Assembly (NCBI RefSeq): GCF_003386665.1
Contig: NZ_QTUB01000001.1
Location: 3,100,001 to 3,164,000 of the forward strand
Reading direction: 5' to 3'
From: Xenorhabdus cabanillasii
Lineage (GTDB): Bacteria > Pseudomonadota > Gammaproteobacteria > Enterobacterales > Enterobacteriaceae
Length of the DNA stretch: 64,000 nt
The notes beneath the pieces are model-generated. The model was given only the letters and a program-made list of their open reading frames with translations, searched no databases and was not told where the DNA came from. The first letter of the stretch is position 1; every line of letters starts with the position of its first letter. Made by a program: the position numbers and the translations under genes. Positions 42,515 through 51,243 of this stretch are shown here, one piece after another.

Positions 42515-44155
42515 ATGATAAACACAACAAAAAAGAAAATTGCTGCTGGCGTTACGGTAGCATTAAGCATGATGATCGGGGTACAGGCATTTGCGGCAAA
42601 AGTTCCTGCGGGTGTACAACTGGCAGAAAAACAAACTCTGGTACGTAATAATGGCACTGAACCACAATCACTGGATCCACATAAAATAGAAGGTGTACCA
42701 GAATCAAATATTGCCCGTGATTTATTTGAAACACTGGTGATTAATGACCCTGACGGCAAAATTATTCCGGGTGTTGCCGAGAGCTGGGAACATAGCCCGG
42801 ATTTCACAGTCTGGACATTCCACCTGCGTAAAGACGCGAAATGGTCAAACGGTGATCCTTTCACGGCACAAGATTTTGTTTACAGTTGGCGTCGAGCAAC
42901 TGATCCAAACACTGCATCCCCTTATGCAAGTTACATGCAATATGCTCATCTTCTGAATGTTGATGATATCATCAAAGGTAAGAAAAAACCGGAAACATTG
43001 GGTGTTAAAGCATTAGATGACCATACATTACAATTAACACTTAGCGAGCCTGTACCTTATTTAGTCCGATTAATGGTTCACACATCAACATCACCAGTGC
43101 ATCGTGCGACTGTTGAAAAATACGCTGAAAGATGGACACAGCCACAGCATTTTGTCGGCAATGGTGCTTATAAAGTGAAAAGTTGGGTGATTAATGAGCG
43201 CCTTGTCTTAGAACGTAATCCAATGTACTGGGATAATAAAAATACAGTCATTGATCAAGTCACTGTCCTGCCTATCTCCTCTGAAGTCACTGATGTTAAT
43301 CGTTATCGTGCCGGCGAAATTGAGATGAGTTATGACAACTTACCCGTTGAGCTATTCCAAAAACTGAAAAAAGAGATCCCTGAACAATTACGTTCTAACC
43401 CAAAATTGTGCACCTATTACTACGAGATTAATAATGAGAAGCCGCCATTTAATGATCCTCGAGTACGCACCGCGCTAAAATTGGGTATGGATCGCGATCT
43501 TATGACTCATAAGGTAAAAAATCAGGGTGATATACCGGCTTATGGTTATACACCACCCTATATCGCCGATTTTAAAGATGAGAAACCAGATTGGTACGTA
43601 AAACTAAATCAACAGCAGCGTAACGAAGAAGCGAAAAAGCTACTGGCAGAAGCTGGATTTACCAAAGATAACCCACTGAAAATTAAGTTACTGTATAACA
43701 CTTCCGATCTACATAAAAAATTAGCCATTGCAGCTGCATCTGTTTGGAAAAAGAATATCGGTGTTGAAGTTTCTCTCGAAAACCAGGAATGGAAAACCTT
43801 CCTTGATTCCCGTCATCAGGGCAATTATGACGTAGCCAGAGCCGGATGGTGTGCTGACTACAACGAAGCCTCTACCTTCTTGAATCCTATGTTATCCAAT
43901 AGTAGCAATAATACTTCTCATTATAAGAGCAAAGAATTTGATGCCTTAATGAAACAGTCATTGCAAGCGAAAACTGATGAAGAGCGAGCCGAAATCTATG
44001 CTAAGGCTAATGCGCAATTGGATAAAGATTCCGCAGTGGTTCCTCTCTTTTACCATACAAACACCCGTTTATTAAAACCTTATGTAGGTGGTTACACCGG
44101 CAAAGATCCGCTGGACAACTTCCATACCAAGGACATGTACATCATAAAACATTAG
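42515..44155 (+). CDS. oppA: Oligopeptide-binding protein OppA (second copy)
   Basis: 546 residues, paralogous to the preceding gene and closer to the canonical OppA in its C-terminal half. Signal peptide about 1-26 (GVQAFA cut site). Signatures are EPQSLDPHKIEGVPESN, AQDFVYSWRRATDP and CADYNEASTFLNPM. AGGAG stands 10 bases before the ATG. Codons 3-5 contain CACAACA, the consensus target of the GcvB sRNA that represses oppA in relatives. oppB follows after 83 bases. Confidence 0.95.
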   Translation: MINTTKKKIAAGVTVALSMMIGVQAFAAKVPAGVQLAEKQTLVRNNGTEPQSLDPHKIEGVPESNIARDLFETLVINDPDGKIIPGVAESWEHSPDFTVWTFHLRKDAKWSNGDPFTAQDFVYSWRRATDPNTASPYASYMQYAHLLNVDDIIKGKKKPETLGVKALDDHTLQLTLSEPVPYLVRLMVHTSTSPVHRATVEKYAERWTQPQHFVGNGAYKVKSWVINERLVLERNPMYWDNKNTVIDQVTVLPISSEVTDVNRYRAGEIEMSYDNLPVELFQKLKKEIPEQLRSNPKLCTYYYEINNEKPPFNDPRVRTALKLGMDRDLMTHKVKNQGDIPAYGYTPPYIADFKDEKPDWYVKLNQQQRNEEAKKLLAEAGFTKDNPLKIKLLYNTSDLHKKLAIAAASVWKKNIGVEVSLENQEWKTFLDSRHQGNYDVARAGWCADYNEASTFLNPMLSNSSNNTSHYKSKEFDALMKQSLQAKTDEERAEIYAKANAQLDKDSAVVPLFYHTNTRLLKPYVGGYTGKDPLDNFHTKDMYIIKH

Positions 44156-44238
44156 GAATCAGCGGGTGGCTTAAGTAATGAGCTGCCTGCATATCAGATA
44201 ATTAAGACCAAGGTTTGGTCAGATAATAGGAACGGGCA

Positions 44239-45159
44239 ATGCTTAAATTTATTTTACGCCGCTGCTTAGAGGCGATCCCGACACTTTTCATTCTCATCAC
44301 GATTTCGTTCTTCATGATGCGGCTTGCTCCGGGTAGCCCATTTACCGGGGAAAGAAAGCTCCCACCTGAAGTGATGGCGAATATTGAAGCAAAATACCAT
44401 TTGAATGATCCTATCTATAAACAATATTTTAATTACTTAATTCAACTCTCCAAAGGGGATTTTGGCCCTTCATTCAAGTATAAGGACTACAGTGTAAATG
44501 ATTTGGTGGCAGAAGCGTTGCCCGTTTCTGCTAAATTAGGTGCCGCTGCTTTTATTATGGCAGTTATATTTGGTGTCAGTGCGGGGGTTATTGCTGCGCT
44601 GAATCAGAATACTAAATGGGATTATACGGTAATGGGGTTTGCTATGACGGGGGTGGTTATCCCGAGTTTCGTGGTGGCCCCTTTATTGGTTCTGATATTT
44701 GCCATTACATTAAAGTGGCTGCCGGGAGGTGGCTGGAATGGTGGCGCACCTAAATATATGCTCTTGCCGATGGTTGCTTTATCCCTTTCTTATATCGCCA
44801 GTATTTCCCGTATTACCCGTGGTTCCATGATCGAAGTTCTGCATTCCAACTTTATCCGAACAGCAAGAGCCAAAGGGCTGCCATTACGAGCGATTATTTT
44901 CCGTCATGCATTGAAACCCGCCTTGTTACCAGTGATTTCCTATATGGGACCAGCCTTTGTGGGCATTATTACCGGTTCAATGGTTATTGAAACTATCTTC
45001 GGTTTACCCGGTCTGGGGCAATTGTTCGTTAATGGTGCATTAAACCGTGACTACTCATTAGTGTTGAGCCTGACGATTTTAGTAGGCGGGCTGACCATTA
45101 TGTTCAACGCCATCGTTGATGTGCTGTATGCCGTCATCGATCCGAAAATACGTTACTAA
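44239..45159 (+). CDS. oppB: Oligopeptide permease membrane subunit OppB
   Basis: 306 residues, the E. coli length, with six membrane helices. It forms the channel with OppC. The EAA-type loop that contacts the ATPases reads FIRTARAKGLPLRAIIFRHA. Conserved N-terminus MLKFILRRCLEAIPTLFILI. AGGAACG precedes the ATG. oppC follows after 15 bases. Confidence 0.97.
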   Translation: MLKFILRRCLEAIPTLFILITISFFMMRLAPGSPFTGERKLPPEVMANIEAKYHLNDPIYKQYFNYLIQLSKGDFGPSFKYKDYSVNDLVAEALPVSAKLGAAAFIMAVIFGVSAGVIAALNQNTKWDYTVMGFAMTGVVIPSFVVAPLLVLIFAITLKWLPGGGWNGGAPKYMLLPMVALSLSYIASISRITRGSMIEVLHSNFIRTARAKGLPLRAIIFRHALKPALLPVISYMGPAFVGIITGSMVIETIFGLPGLGQLFVNGALNRDYSLVLSLTILVGGLTIMFNAIVDVLYAVIDPKIRY

Positions 45160-45174
45160 AGACTGGAGCACGCA

Positions 45175-46083
45175 ATGTTACTAAATAAGAAAAATAGCGA
45201 AGCTCTGGAAAATTTCTCTGAGCAGCTGGAAATTGAAGGCCGCAGTTTGTGGCAGGATGCACGCCGCCGTTTTATGCACAATAAAGCAGCAATTACAAGT
45301 TTATGTATCCTATTTTTAATCACATTATTTGTCATTCTGGCACCAATGTTATCTCAGTATGCCTACGACGACACTGACTGGAACATGATGACCATGCCAC
45401 CTGATTTCGAATCACACCACTATTTTGGTACAGATTCATCCGGTCGTGATCTGTTAGTCCGTGTAGCCATCGGCGGACGCATTTCATTAATGGTTGGTCT
45501 AGCGGCTGCTCTGATTGCTGTGATATTCGGCACATTATATGGCGCGATGTCCGGCTATCTTGGTGGCAAAGTCGATATGGTCATGATGCGTTTGCTGGAA
45601 ATCCTGAACTCCTTCCCATTTATGTTCTTCGTTATCTTGTTAGTGACTTTCTTTGGGCAAAACATCCTGCTGATTTTTGTTGCGATAGGTATGGTGTCAT
45701 GGTTGGACATGGCACGTATCGTCCGGGGCCAGACATTGAGCCTCAAGCGCAAAGAGTTCATTGAAGCTGCATTGGTCTGTGGTGTATCTACCCGTCACAT
45801 CGTTTTACGCCATATCGTGCCAAACGTACTGGGTGTGGTGGTAGTTTATGCTTCATTGCTGGTGCCAAGTATGATCCTGTTTGAATCTTTCCTCAGTTTC
45901 CTCGGATTGGGAACGCAAGAACCCCTAAGCAGTTGGGGAGCTTTATTAAGTGATGGTGCTAATTCAATGGAAGTGGCTCCGTGGTTACTCTTATTTCCTG
46001 CGGGCTTTCTGGTAATGACCCTGTTTTGTTTTAACTTTATTGGTGACGGCCTGCGAGATGCCCTCGACCCGAAAGACCGTTAA
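45175..46083 (+). CDS. oppC: Oligopeptide permease membrane subunit OppC
   Basis: 302 residues, six membrane helices preceded by an N-terminal cytoplasmic segment (about 1-38). The EAA loop is FIEAALVCGVSTRHIVLRHI. The family stretch YFGTDSSGRDLLVRVAIGGR is present. GGAGCACGCA precedes the ATG. oppD follows after 9 bases. Confidence 0.97.
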   Translation: MLLNKKNSEALENFSEQLEIEGRSLWQDARRRFMHNKAAITSLCILFLITLFVILAPMLSQYAYDDTDWNMMTMPPDFESHHYFGTDSSGRDLLVRVAIGGRISLMVGLAAALIAVIFGTLYGAMSGYLGGKVDMVMMRLLEILNSFPFMFFVILLVTFFGQNILLIFVAIGMVSWLDMARIVRGQTLSLKRKEFIEAALVCGVSTRHIVLRHIVPNVLGVVVVYASLLVPSMILFESFLSFLGLGTQEPLSSWGALLSDGANSMEVAPWLLLFPAGFLVMTLFCFNFIGDGLRDALDPKDR

Positions 46084-46092
46084 GGAGAGCCT

Positions 46093-47103
46093 ATGAATAG
46101 CGTAGAAACGATAAAACATGCTAAAAGCGCTGAAGAACCACTATTAACGGTGAATGATTTAAACGTGGTATTCAGTACGCCTGATGGTAACGTAACAGCA
46201 GTGAATAAACTGAATTTTGATTTGCAGGCAGGGGAGACCCTGGGCATTGTGGGTGAATCAGGTTCCGGTAAGTCTCAGACAGCATTTGCATTAATGGGAT
46301 TGCTGGCCAGTAATGGTGCGGTTAGTGGATCAGCGGTTTTTAACGGGCGAGAAATTCTTAACCTGCAAGAAAAAGAGTTGAATAAGATGAGAGCGGAAGA
46401 AATCTCGATGATCTTCCAGGATCCTATGACATCTCTCAATCCTTATATGCGGGTAGGTGATCAGCTGACCGAAGTGCTGATGCTGCATAAAAATATGAGC
46501 AAGAGTGCAGCCGTTGAAGAATCCATCCGAATGCTGGATGCTGTCAAAATGCCAGAAGCGCGTAAACGCATGAAAATGTTCCCGCATGAATTTTCTGGTG
46601 GAATGCGTCAGCGCGTCATGATAGCAATGGCGCTGTTGTGTCAGCCTAAGTTGCTGATTGCGGATGAACCTACTACTGCACTGGACGTCACTGTTCAGGC
46701 GCAGATCATGACCTTACTTAACGAACTGAAAAAAGAATTTAACACCGCCATCATTATAATCACCCATGACTTGGGAGTGGTTGCCGGTATTTGTGACAAA
46801 GTGTTGGTTATGTATGCGGGCAGGACCATGGAATATGGTACTGCGCGCGACATATTCTATCGTCCGACACATCCTTATTCGATTGGATTGCTTAACGCTG
46901 TTCCCCGGCTGGATGGTGATGAAGAATCTCTGGCAACAATTCAGGGCAATCCTCCGAACTTACTGCGTTTGCCAAAAGGCTGTCCATTCCAGCCACGTTG
47001 TCAGTTTGCTACTGAACATTGTGCGAGCGAAGAACCACCATTGGAACAGTTTGACCTTGGGCGCTTACGTGCCTGCTTCAGACGTCAGGAGGAATTAGTA
47101 TGA
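46093..47103 (+). CDS. oppD: Oligopeptide permease ATPase OppD
   Basis: 336 residues. ABC ATPase: Walker A GESGSGKSQT, signature FSGGMRQRVMIAMAL, Walker B LLIADEPTTALDVT. The C-terminal oligo_HPY region has the four-cysteine cluster region GCPFQPRCQFATEHC. The stop overlaps the oppF start (ATGA). Confidence 0.97.
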   Translation: MNSVETIKHAKSAEEPLLTVNDLNVVFSTPDGNVTAVNKLNFDLQAGETLGIVGESGSGKSQTAFALMGLLASNGAVSGSAVFNGREILNLQEKELNKMRAEEISMIFQDPMTSLNPYMRVGDQLTEVLMLHKNMSKSAAVEESIRMLDAVKMPEARKRMKMFPHEFSGGMRQRVMIAMALLCQPKLLIADEPTTALDVTVQAQIMTLLNELKKEFNTAIIIITHDLGVVAGICDKVLVMYAGRTMEYGTARDIFYRPTHPYSIGLLNAVPRLDGDEESLATIQGNPPNLLRLPKGCPFQPRCQFATEHCASEEPPLEQFDLGRLRACFRRQEELV

Positions 47104-48116
47104 ATACAGTTGGTACAAACACAATAACTGAAAAAAGCGTCCTCCTGGAAGTTGATGATCTAAAAGTTTATTTTGATATCAAGGATGGCAAGCAGTGGTT
47201 CTGGCAATCTGCGAAAACATTGAAAGCCGTAGATGGTGTTACCTTGAGACTATACGAAGGAGAAACGCTGGGAGTTGTAGGTGAATCAGGCTGTGGTAAA
47301 TCAACCCTTGCCAGAGCGGTTATTGGATTAGTCAAAGCTTCTGGTGGTTCGGTTACCTGGCTTGGTCAAAACCTTTTTGATATCAATGAAAAGCAGTGGC
47401 GGGATATTCGTAATGACATTCAGATGATTTTTCAGGATCCGCTGGCATCCCTTAACCCACGTATGACTATTGGTGACATCATCGCCGAACCACTAAAGAC
47501 TTATTACCCCAAAATGAAAGATGTGGAGGTAAAAGAAAGGGTTAAAAAGATGATGATGAAGGTAGGTTTATTGCCTAACCTGATTAACCGCTATCCCCAC
47601 GAATTTTCAGGCGGGCAGTGTCAGCGTATTGGTATTGCCAGAGCCCTGATTCTGGAGCCTAAACTGATCATCTGTGACGAGCCTGTTTCTGCATTGGATG
47701 TTTCTATCCAGGCGCAGGTTGTAAATTTATTGCAGGAAATACAGCGGGAAATGGGGCTTTCCTTGATCTTTATCGCTCATGATCTCTCAATAGTAAAACA
47801 TATCTCAGATCGAGTATTGGTCATGTATTTGGGGAACGCAGTGGAGCTGGGGACTTACGACGAGGTTTATCACAATCCTCTGCATCCATATACCCGGGCA
47901 TTGATGTCAGCAGTACCTATTCCTGACCCGGATAAAGAACGCAACAAACATATTGAATTGCTGGAAGGGGAACTACCTTCACCGATTAACCCCCCATCAG
48001 GATGTGTATTCCGCACCCGTTGTCCAATGGCTGATGCAGAATGTGCCAGAACGCGCCCATTACTGGAAGGTAGTTTCAAACATGCGGTTTCTTGTCTTAA
48101 GGTGGATCCGCTGTAG
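47100..48116 (+). CDS. oppF: Oligopeptide permease ATPase OppF
   Basis: 338 residues. ABC ATPase partner of OppD: Walker A GESGCGKSTLARAVIG, signature FSGGQCQRIGIARAL, Walker B LIICDEPVSALDVS, and C-terminal oligo_HPY region GCVFRTRCPMADAEC. Start ATG overlaps the oppD stop by four bases, with AGGAGG upstream, so translation is coupled. It ends the opp operon before a hairpin terminator. Confidence 0.97.
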   Translation: MNTVGTNTITEKSVLLEVDDLKVYFDIKDGKQWFWQSAKTLKAVDGVTLRLYEGETLGVVGESGCGKSTLARAVIGLVKASGGSVTWLGQNLFDINEKQWRDIRNDIQMIFQDPLASLNPRMTIGDIIAEPLKTYYPKMKDVEVKERVKKMMMKVGLLPNLINRYPHEFSGGQCQRIGIARALILEPKLIICDEPVSALDVSIQAQVVNLLQEIQREMGLSLIFIAHDLSIVKHISDRVLVMYLGNAVELGTYDEVYHNPLHPYTRALMSAVPIPDPDKERNKHIELLEGELPSPINPPSGCVFRTRCPMADAECARTRPLLEGSFKHAVSCLKVDPL

Positions 48117-48177
48117 CAAGGAAACAGATATTGTGATAAGTGAATCGGTTATATGACTTAGTCATTAATATTTATCA

Positions 48178-48198
48178 AAGCCCTCGTTATGAGGGCTT
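48178..48198 (+). terminator. opp operon terminator
   Basis: AAGCCCTC pairs with GAGGGCTT around GTTAT, followed by ATTTAT, 62 bases after oppF. Confidence 0.75.
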
Positions 48199-48254
48199 AT
48201 TTATGGCTGAAAAATAGTGATGCTTAACCGATTAATTGTAAATTAACTGTATGA

Positions 48255-48425
48255 TTAGCGTGCAAATCTGTTGAGTATTTCGCTCATCAATACAGCCACC
48301 TGCTTTAAAATGGCTTTTTCCGTTTCCAGACACTTTACCTGAATTTCCAATACATTAATCCAGCGTTGAGCGGAGAGTGTGTTTGCCGCAAAGGGGTTAT
48401 CTTTGAAATTTAGCCCGGTATTGTT
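48255..48425 (-). pseudogene. C-terminal remnant of an unidentified reading frame
   Basis: A 56-codon open stretch ends TAA at 48255 and reads DNPFAANTLSAQRWINVLE.. to ..SEILNRFAR. It has protein-like composition and a helical pattern but lacks a proper start (TAA just upstream, first Met near the end). I do not recognise it. The rest of 48199-48834 shows no gene, only a small hairpin (AGGCGG/CCGCCT at 48764-48787). Confidence 0.3.
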
Positions 48426-48834
48426 TTATCCATTACACAATATGCTGGTGTTGATATCCAGACTATAAGACATATCAACAGGTTGTAACGGGTGTTTGAT
48501 CACTTGTTTGAATTTTTGGTGAATAATAACTCAGATTGATTGATAGTTTTTCATTGAGCACACTTTTTTTGACTGTTATCAGATTTAGCTGATTTACATG
48601 GTGTCTTGAATTATTTGGCCATAACAATTATCAGTAGCGAGATAAATTTTATTAATTCTCCATCTGCTATTTTATGTCATCCTGCCATCAAAACGTGCAA
48701 CTTATCAAATATTAGTCAAGCCGTACTCTCCAGTATTGATGAACCGATTTTATTGATGTTCACAGGCGGAGAAGTATCCCACCGCCTTCATGTTATTTAG
48801 CAATGTGTATTGTTGATTAAATGAGGGAATGACT

Positions 48835-49635
48835 ATGAGCATTCAAGATAAAAAACCTGAGTCAAAAGCCTTAGACGATGGTGGCCTTGTTGTCGTTACA
48901 ACACCGGAATACGTCAGAGATTTGGTTAGAGAATCGATTGAAGATCATGCTAAAAGTCGCAATCATCCAGATGCAACATTGCAAGATAAAGGATTTGTTA
49001 CTCTCAGTAATGATGTTGGTAGTGATAGCGAAACTAATGCAGCAACACCAAAAGCAGTTAAGACAACATATGATTTAGCAAACAAAGCCAATGAGAATGC
49101 TGATACTCGTCTGGCGAAAAATCAGAATGGCGCGGATATACCTAATAAAGAAGAATTTGTTAAAAATCTTGGATTGGCAGAAGGGTCAGCATTGCCCGTT
49201 GGAGTCCCCGTTCCTTGGCCGACAGAAACTCCACCAGAAGGATGGCTAATATGTAACGGTAAGTCATTTGATAGAACAAAATACCCGAAACTTGCTCTTG
49301 CCTATCCGTCAGGAAAGTTACCTGATTTGAGAGGAGAATTTATTCGTGGGTTAGATAGTGGGCGTGGTGCGGATCCAAACAGAGAAATATTAACGCACCA
49401 AGAGGGCACCATCGTTTCAGGTTTTGATGACAACGATACTGGAGATATAAGCTCTATTGGTGAACCTAAATATGCGTTTGGTGATCCTATGACAGACACC
49501 CAATGGAAGAGTATTAAAGGTAAGAAATGGATATCTTGGAATCGAAATGATATAGCGCATCGTTATGACTGGTGGGCTTATGTATCAGCTCGTCCACGTA
49601 ACGTAGCATTCAATTACATCGTGAGAGCAGCTTAA
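48835..49635 (+). CDS. Orphan phage tail-fibre/collar protein
   Basis: 266 residues. A Phage_fiber_2-type repeat (FVTLSNDVGSDSETNAATPK AVKTTYDLA, about 52-80) is followed by a tail collar domain (GVPVPWPTETPPEGWLICNG ... KLPDLRGEFIRGLDSGRG) and the typical end ARPRNVAFNYIVRAA. Such proteins form the distal receptor-binding end of tail fibres in phages and tailocins. ATG at 48835 is preferred over 48829 because GAGGG lies eight bases before it. No other tail, capsid or lysis gene is nearby, so it is an isolated remnant or a spare fibre cassette. Its terminator is at 49656. Confidence 0.88.
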   Translation: MSIQDKKPESKALDDGGLVVVTTPEYVRDLVRESIEDHAKSRNHPDATLQDKGFVTLSNDVGSDSETNAATPKAVKTTYDLANKANENADTRLAKNQNGADIPNKEEFVKNLGLAEGSALPVGVPVPWPTETPPEGWLICNGKSFDRTKYPKLALAYPSGKLPDLRGEFIRGLDSGRGADPNREILTHQEGTIVSGFDDNDTGDISSIGEPKYAFGDPMTDTQWKSIKGKKWISWNRNDIAHRYDWWAYVSARPRNVAFNYIVRAA

Positions 49636-49655
49636 ATCCTGATTGAATATATTAT

Positions 49656-49678
49656 AACCCGCAATTATTTTGCGGGTT
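49656..49678 (+). terminator. Tail-fibre gene terminator
   Basis: AACCCGCA (49656-49663) pairs with TGCGGGTT (49671-49678), 20 bases after the stop. The stretch from here to 49921 shows no gene. Confidence 0.75.
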
Positions 49679-49980
49679 AATCTGTGTCTGCCTGAAGTAA
49701 GTTGGTATACTCGGCAGTATAGAAAAAATATGAATAGCTGGCTCAGGACTGTTTCTTGGTCACATCTTAAAGATCAAGAGACTTGATTAGCATATAACTT
49801 TCAACGAGGTTTTGTAACATAATCCATTCTTCCCAAAGCCTTTTTTATCCAATGTGACCACTATGCTTCGAGCCGCAGCAACCCGCCAATATTCCCTGAT
49901 TGATATATCGTTACATGCTTCGGTCACGTATTCAACCCATTGATGGTTGTGTATAATCGCCATTTTTTCGGAGAAATGAA

Positions 49981-50256
49981 ATGGCGACGATTGAAGTAAG
50001 ATGTCGATTTTGTCAACAAATTGAATTCGTCAAAAAACACGGTAAAGGCAATGCGGGGCATCAACGCTATCGCTGTTTCTCCTGCAAGCGAACCTTTCAA
50101 CTTGAATACGCCTATCGGGCGTGCTAAGCGGGTATAAAAGAACAACTCGTTGATCTTGCTATGAACAATTCAAGCATTCGAGATACTGCCCGGGCATTAC
50201 ATATCAGTATTAATGCCGTCGTCCGTGTTTTAAAAAACTTAAACTGTGATGCGTAA
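49981..50256 (+). pseudogene. insA: IS1-type insA with internal stop
   Basis: 92 codons coding an InsA-like protein: zinc-finger part CRFCQQIEFVKKHGKGNAGHQ RYRCFSCKRTFQ (split here), then a helix-turn-helix (SSIRDTARALHISINAVVRV). Codon 49 is TAA where IS1 InsA has Gln, which breaks the frame. It would normally be fused to insB by -1 frameshifting to give transposase; insB lies in the -1 frame. Confidence 0.85.
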
Positions 50257-50267
50257 CAAGACTCACG

Positions 50268-50675
50268 TTGGATAATATCGAAGTCCAGCTTATCTGCAAA
50301 GTTGACGAAATGGGGCCGTTTGTCGGGAATAAGAAATGCCAACGCGGGTTATGGTACGCTTGGGAGCACCGGCTAAAGCGTATTATTGCTCACACGTTTG
50401 GAAGGCGGAACAAGAAAACGCTTAAAAAGCTTCTGAAAAGATTATCTCGATTCAATATCGCTTTTTGGTGTACAGATAAATTTAAAGCCGACAATATGCT
50501 ACCTGAAAATAGACACCTCGTCGGGAAAAGTTTTACGCAACGTATCGAACGTGAAAATCTTACCCTACGTAATCGAATTAAGCGCTTGAACCGCAAAACA
50601 CTGGGCTACTCAAAATACCCCGAAATGCACGACAAAGTTATCGGTACTTTTATCGAAAGAGAAGACTACATTTAA
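50268..50675 (+). CDS. insB: IS1-type insB transposase part
   Basis: 135 residues of the catalytic DDE part of an IS1-family transposase. Recognisable segments are DEMGPFVGNKKCQRGLWYAW, FNIAFWCTDKF (second acidic residue), SFTQRIERENLTLRNRIKRL and MHDKVIGTFI (Asp/Glu region). It needs fusion to InsA for activity, and insA is interrupted, so the product is probably not made or inactive. Confidence 0.85.
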   Translation: MDNIEVQLICKVDEMGPFVGNKKCQRGLWYAWEHRLKRIIAHTFGRRNKKTLKKLLKRLSRFNIAFWCTDKFKADNMLPENRHLVGKSFTQRIERENLTLRNRIKRLNRKTLGYSKYPEMHDKVIGTFIEREDYI

Positions 50676-50725
50676 GGCAGTTCAACGGATTGAATACGTG
50701 ATCCTAAATTAATTGGTTTAATATT

Positions 50726-51085
50726 TCATTTTTTCCACAATACCCGACAAACCGGATGCGCCTTTTCCCGACAAATCAGTACACGCGCAAATATATCATC
50801 AATTTCTGCGTCGTCAGACTCTGCCAGTCCAATAATTACCTCCGAAAAGAAATCAGGATCTAACTCAAAATCAACATGTGCGAGCCATATTTTTGAAGGT
50901 TCTGATAACTCTGCACCACCACGTTCTTCAAACTGTAAACTAAACAGTAAACTATCGGCAGGATCGAGATTAGCGACTGCTTGTTCCAGAAATATGTCGT
51001 AGGCTTTTTCCAGCGCTTCATCTTCGGTCATTCGGTTGTTGAGGTTTAATTGCAGAGAATGTGGATGTGTTGGTTGATTTTCCAT
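50726..51085 (-). CDS. yciU: DNA-mimic-like acidic protein YciU (UPF0263)
   Basis: 119 residues, very acidic C-terminal two thirds ([20 protein letters not shown]). Matches E. coli YciU in [19 protein letters not shown] and [21 protein letters not shown]. The HI1450 family structure resembles a double-stranded DNA mimic; the target is unclear. E. coli order oppF-yciU-cls is kept apart from the inserted tail-fibre/IS1 patch. Confidence 0.93.
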   Translation of the reverse strand: MENQPTHPHSLQLNLNNRMTEDEALEKAYDIFLEQAVANLDPADSLLFSLQFEERGGAELSEPSKIWLAHVDFELDPDFFSEVIIGLAESDDAEIDDIFARVLICREKAHPVCRVLWKK

Positions 51086-51168
51086 GATGGTATTGCCTGA
51101 GCTTAATAAATAACTGAGAAAAATTAAAACATGAACAGCAGTGATTGGATACTGTTAACCTAAAATAA

Positions 51169-51196
51169 TAGCCCCATTAGTATTGATGGGGCTATG
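51169..51196 (-). terminator. Hairpin between clsA and yciU
   Basis: ATAGCCCCAT pairs with ATGGGGCTAT (51169-51178, 51187-51196). It lies downstream of clsA on the minus strand and upstream of yciU. Confidence 0.6.
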
Positions 51197-51243
51197 ATGA
51201 ATGCCCATATGTCCGTATTCAGCAGCGTTTTTTGCGCTGCAAC

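Larger units (their letters stand above)
49922..50704 (+). mobile_element. Degenerate IS1-family insertion sequence
   Basis: About 783 bases, close to IS1 size (768). Left terminal repeat GGTCACGTATTCAACCCATTGA (shown in part: GGTCACGTATTCAACCCA) matches the inverse right end, GGATCACGTATTCAATCC, with one inserted base. It encodes insA- and insB-like frames on the plus strand. No flanking direct repeat is apparent. insA has a nonsense codon, so the copy is probably dead. Confidence 0.85.

Noticed and set aside
42406..42864. 152-codon minus-strand frame opposite the second oppA
   Set aside because: Shadow of the conserved oppA frame; no ribosome site or family.
48606..48800. 64-codon plus-strand frame before the tail-fibre gene
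   Set aside because: No ribosome site, rare start codon and no recognisable family; may be chance in an AT-rich spacer.
48199..50704. Prophage
   Set aside because: Only one tail-fibre gene and an IS1-like element; no integrase, capsid, lysis or attachment site.
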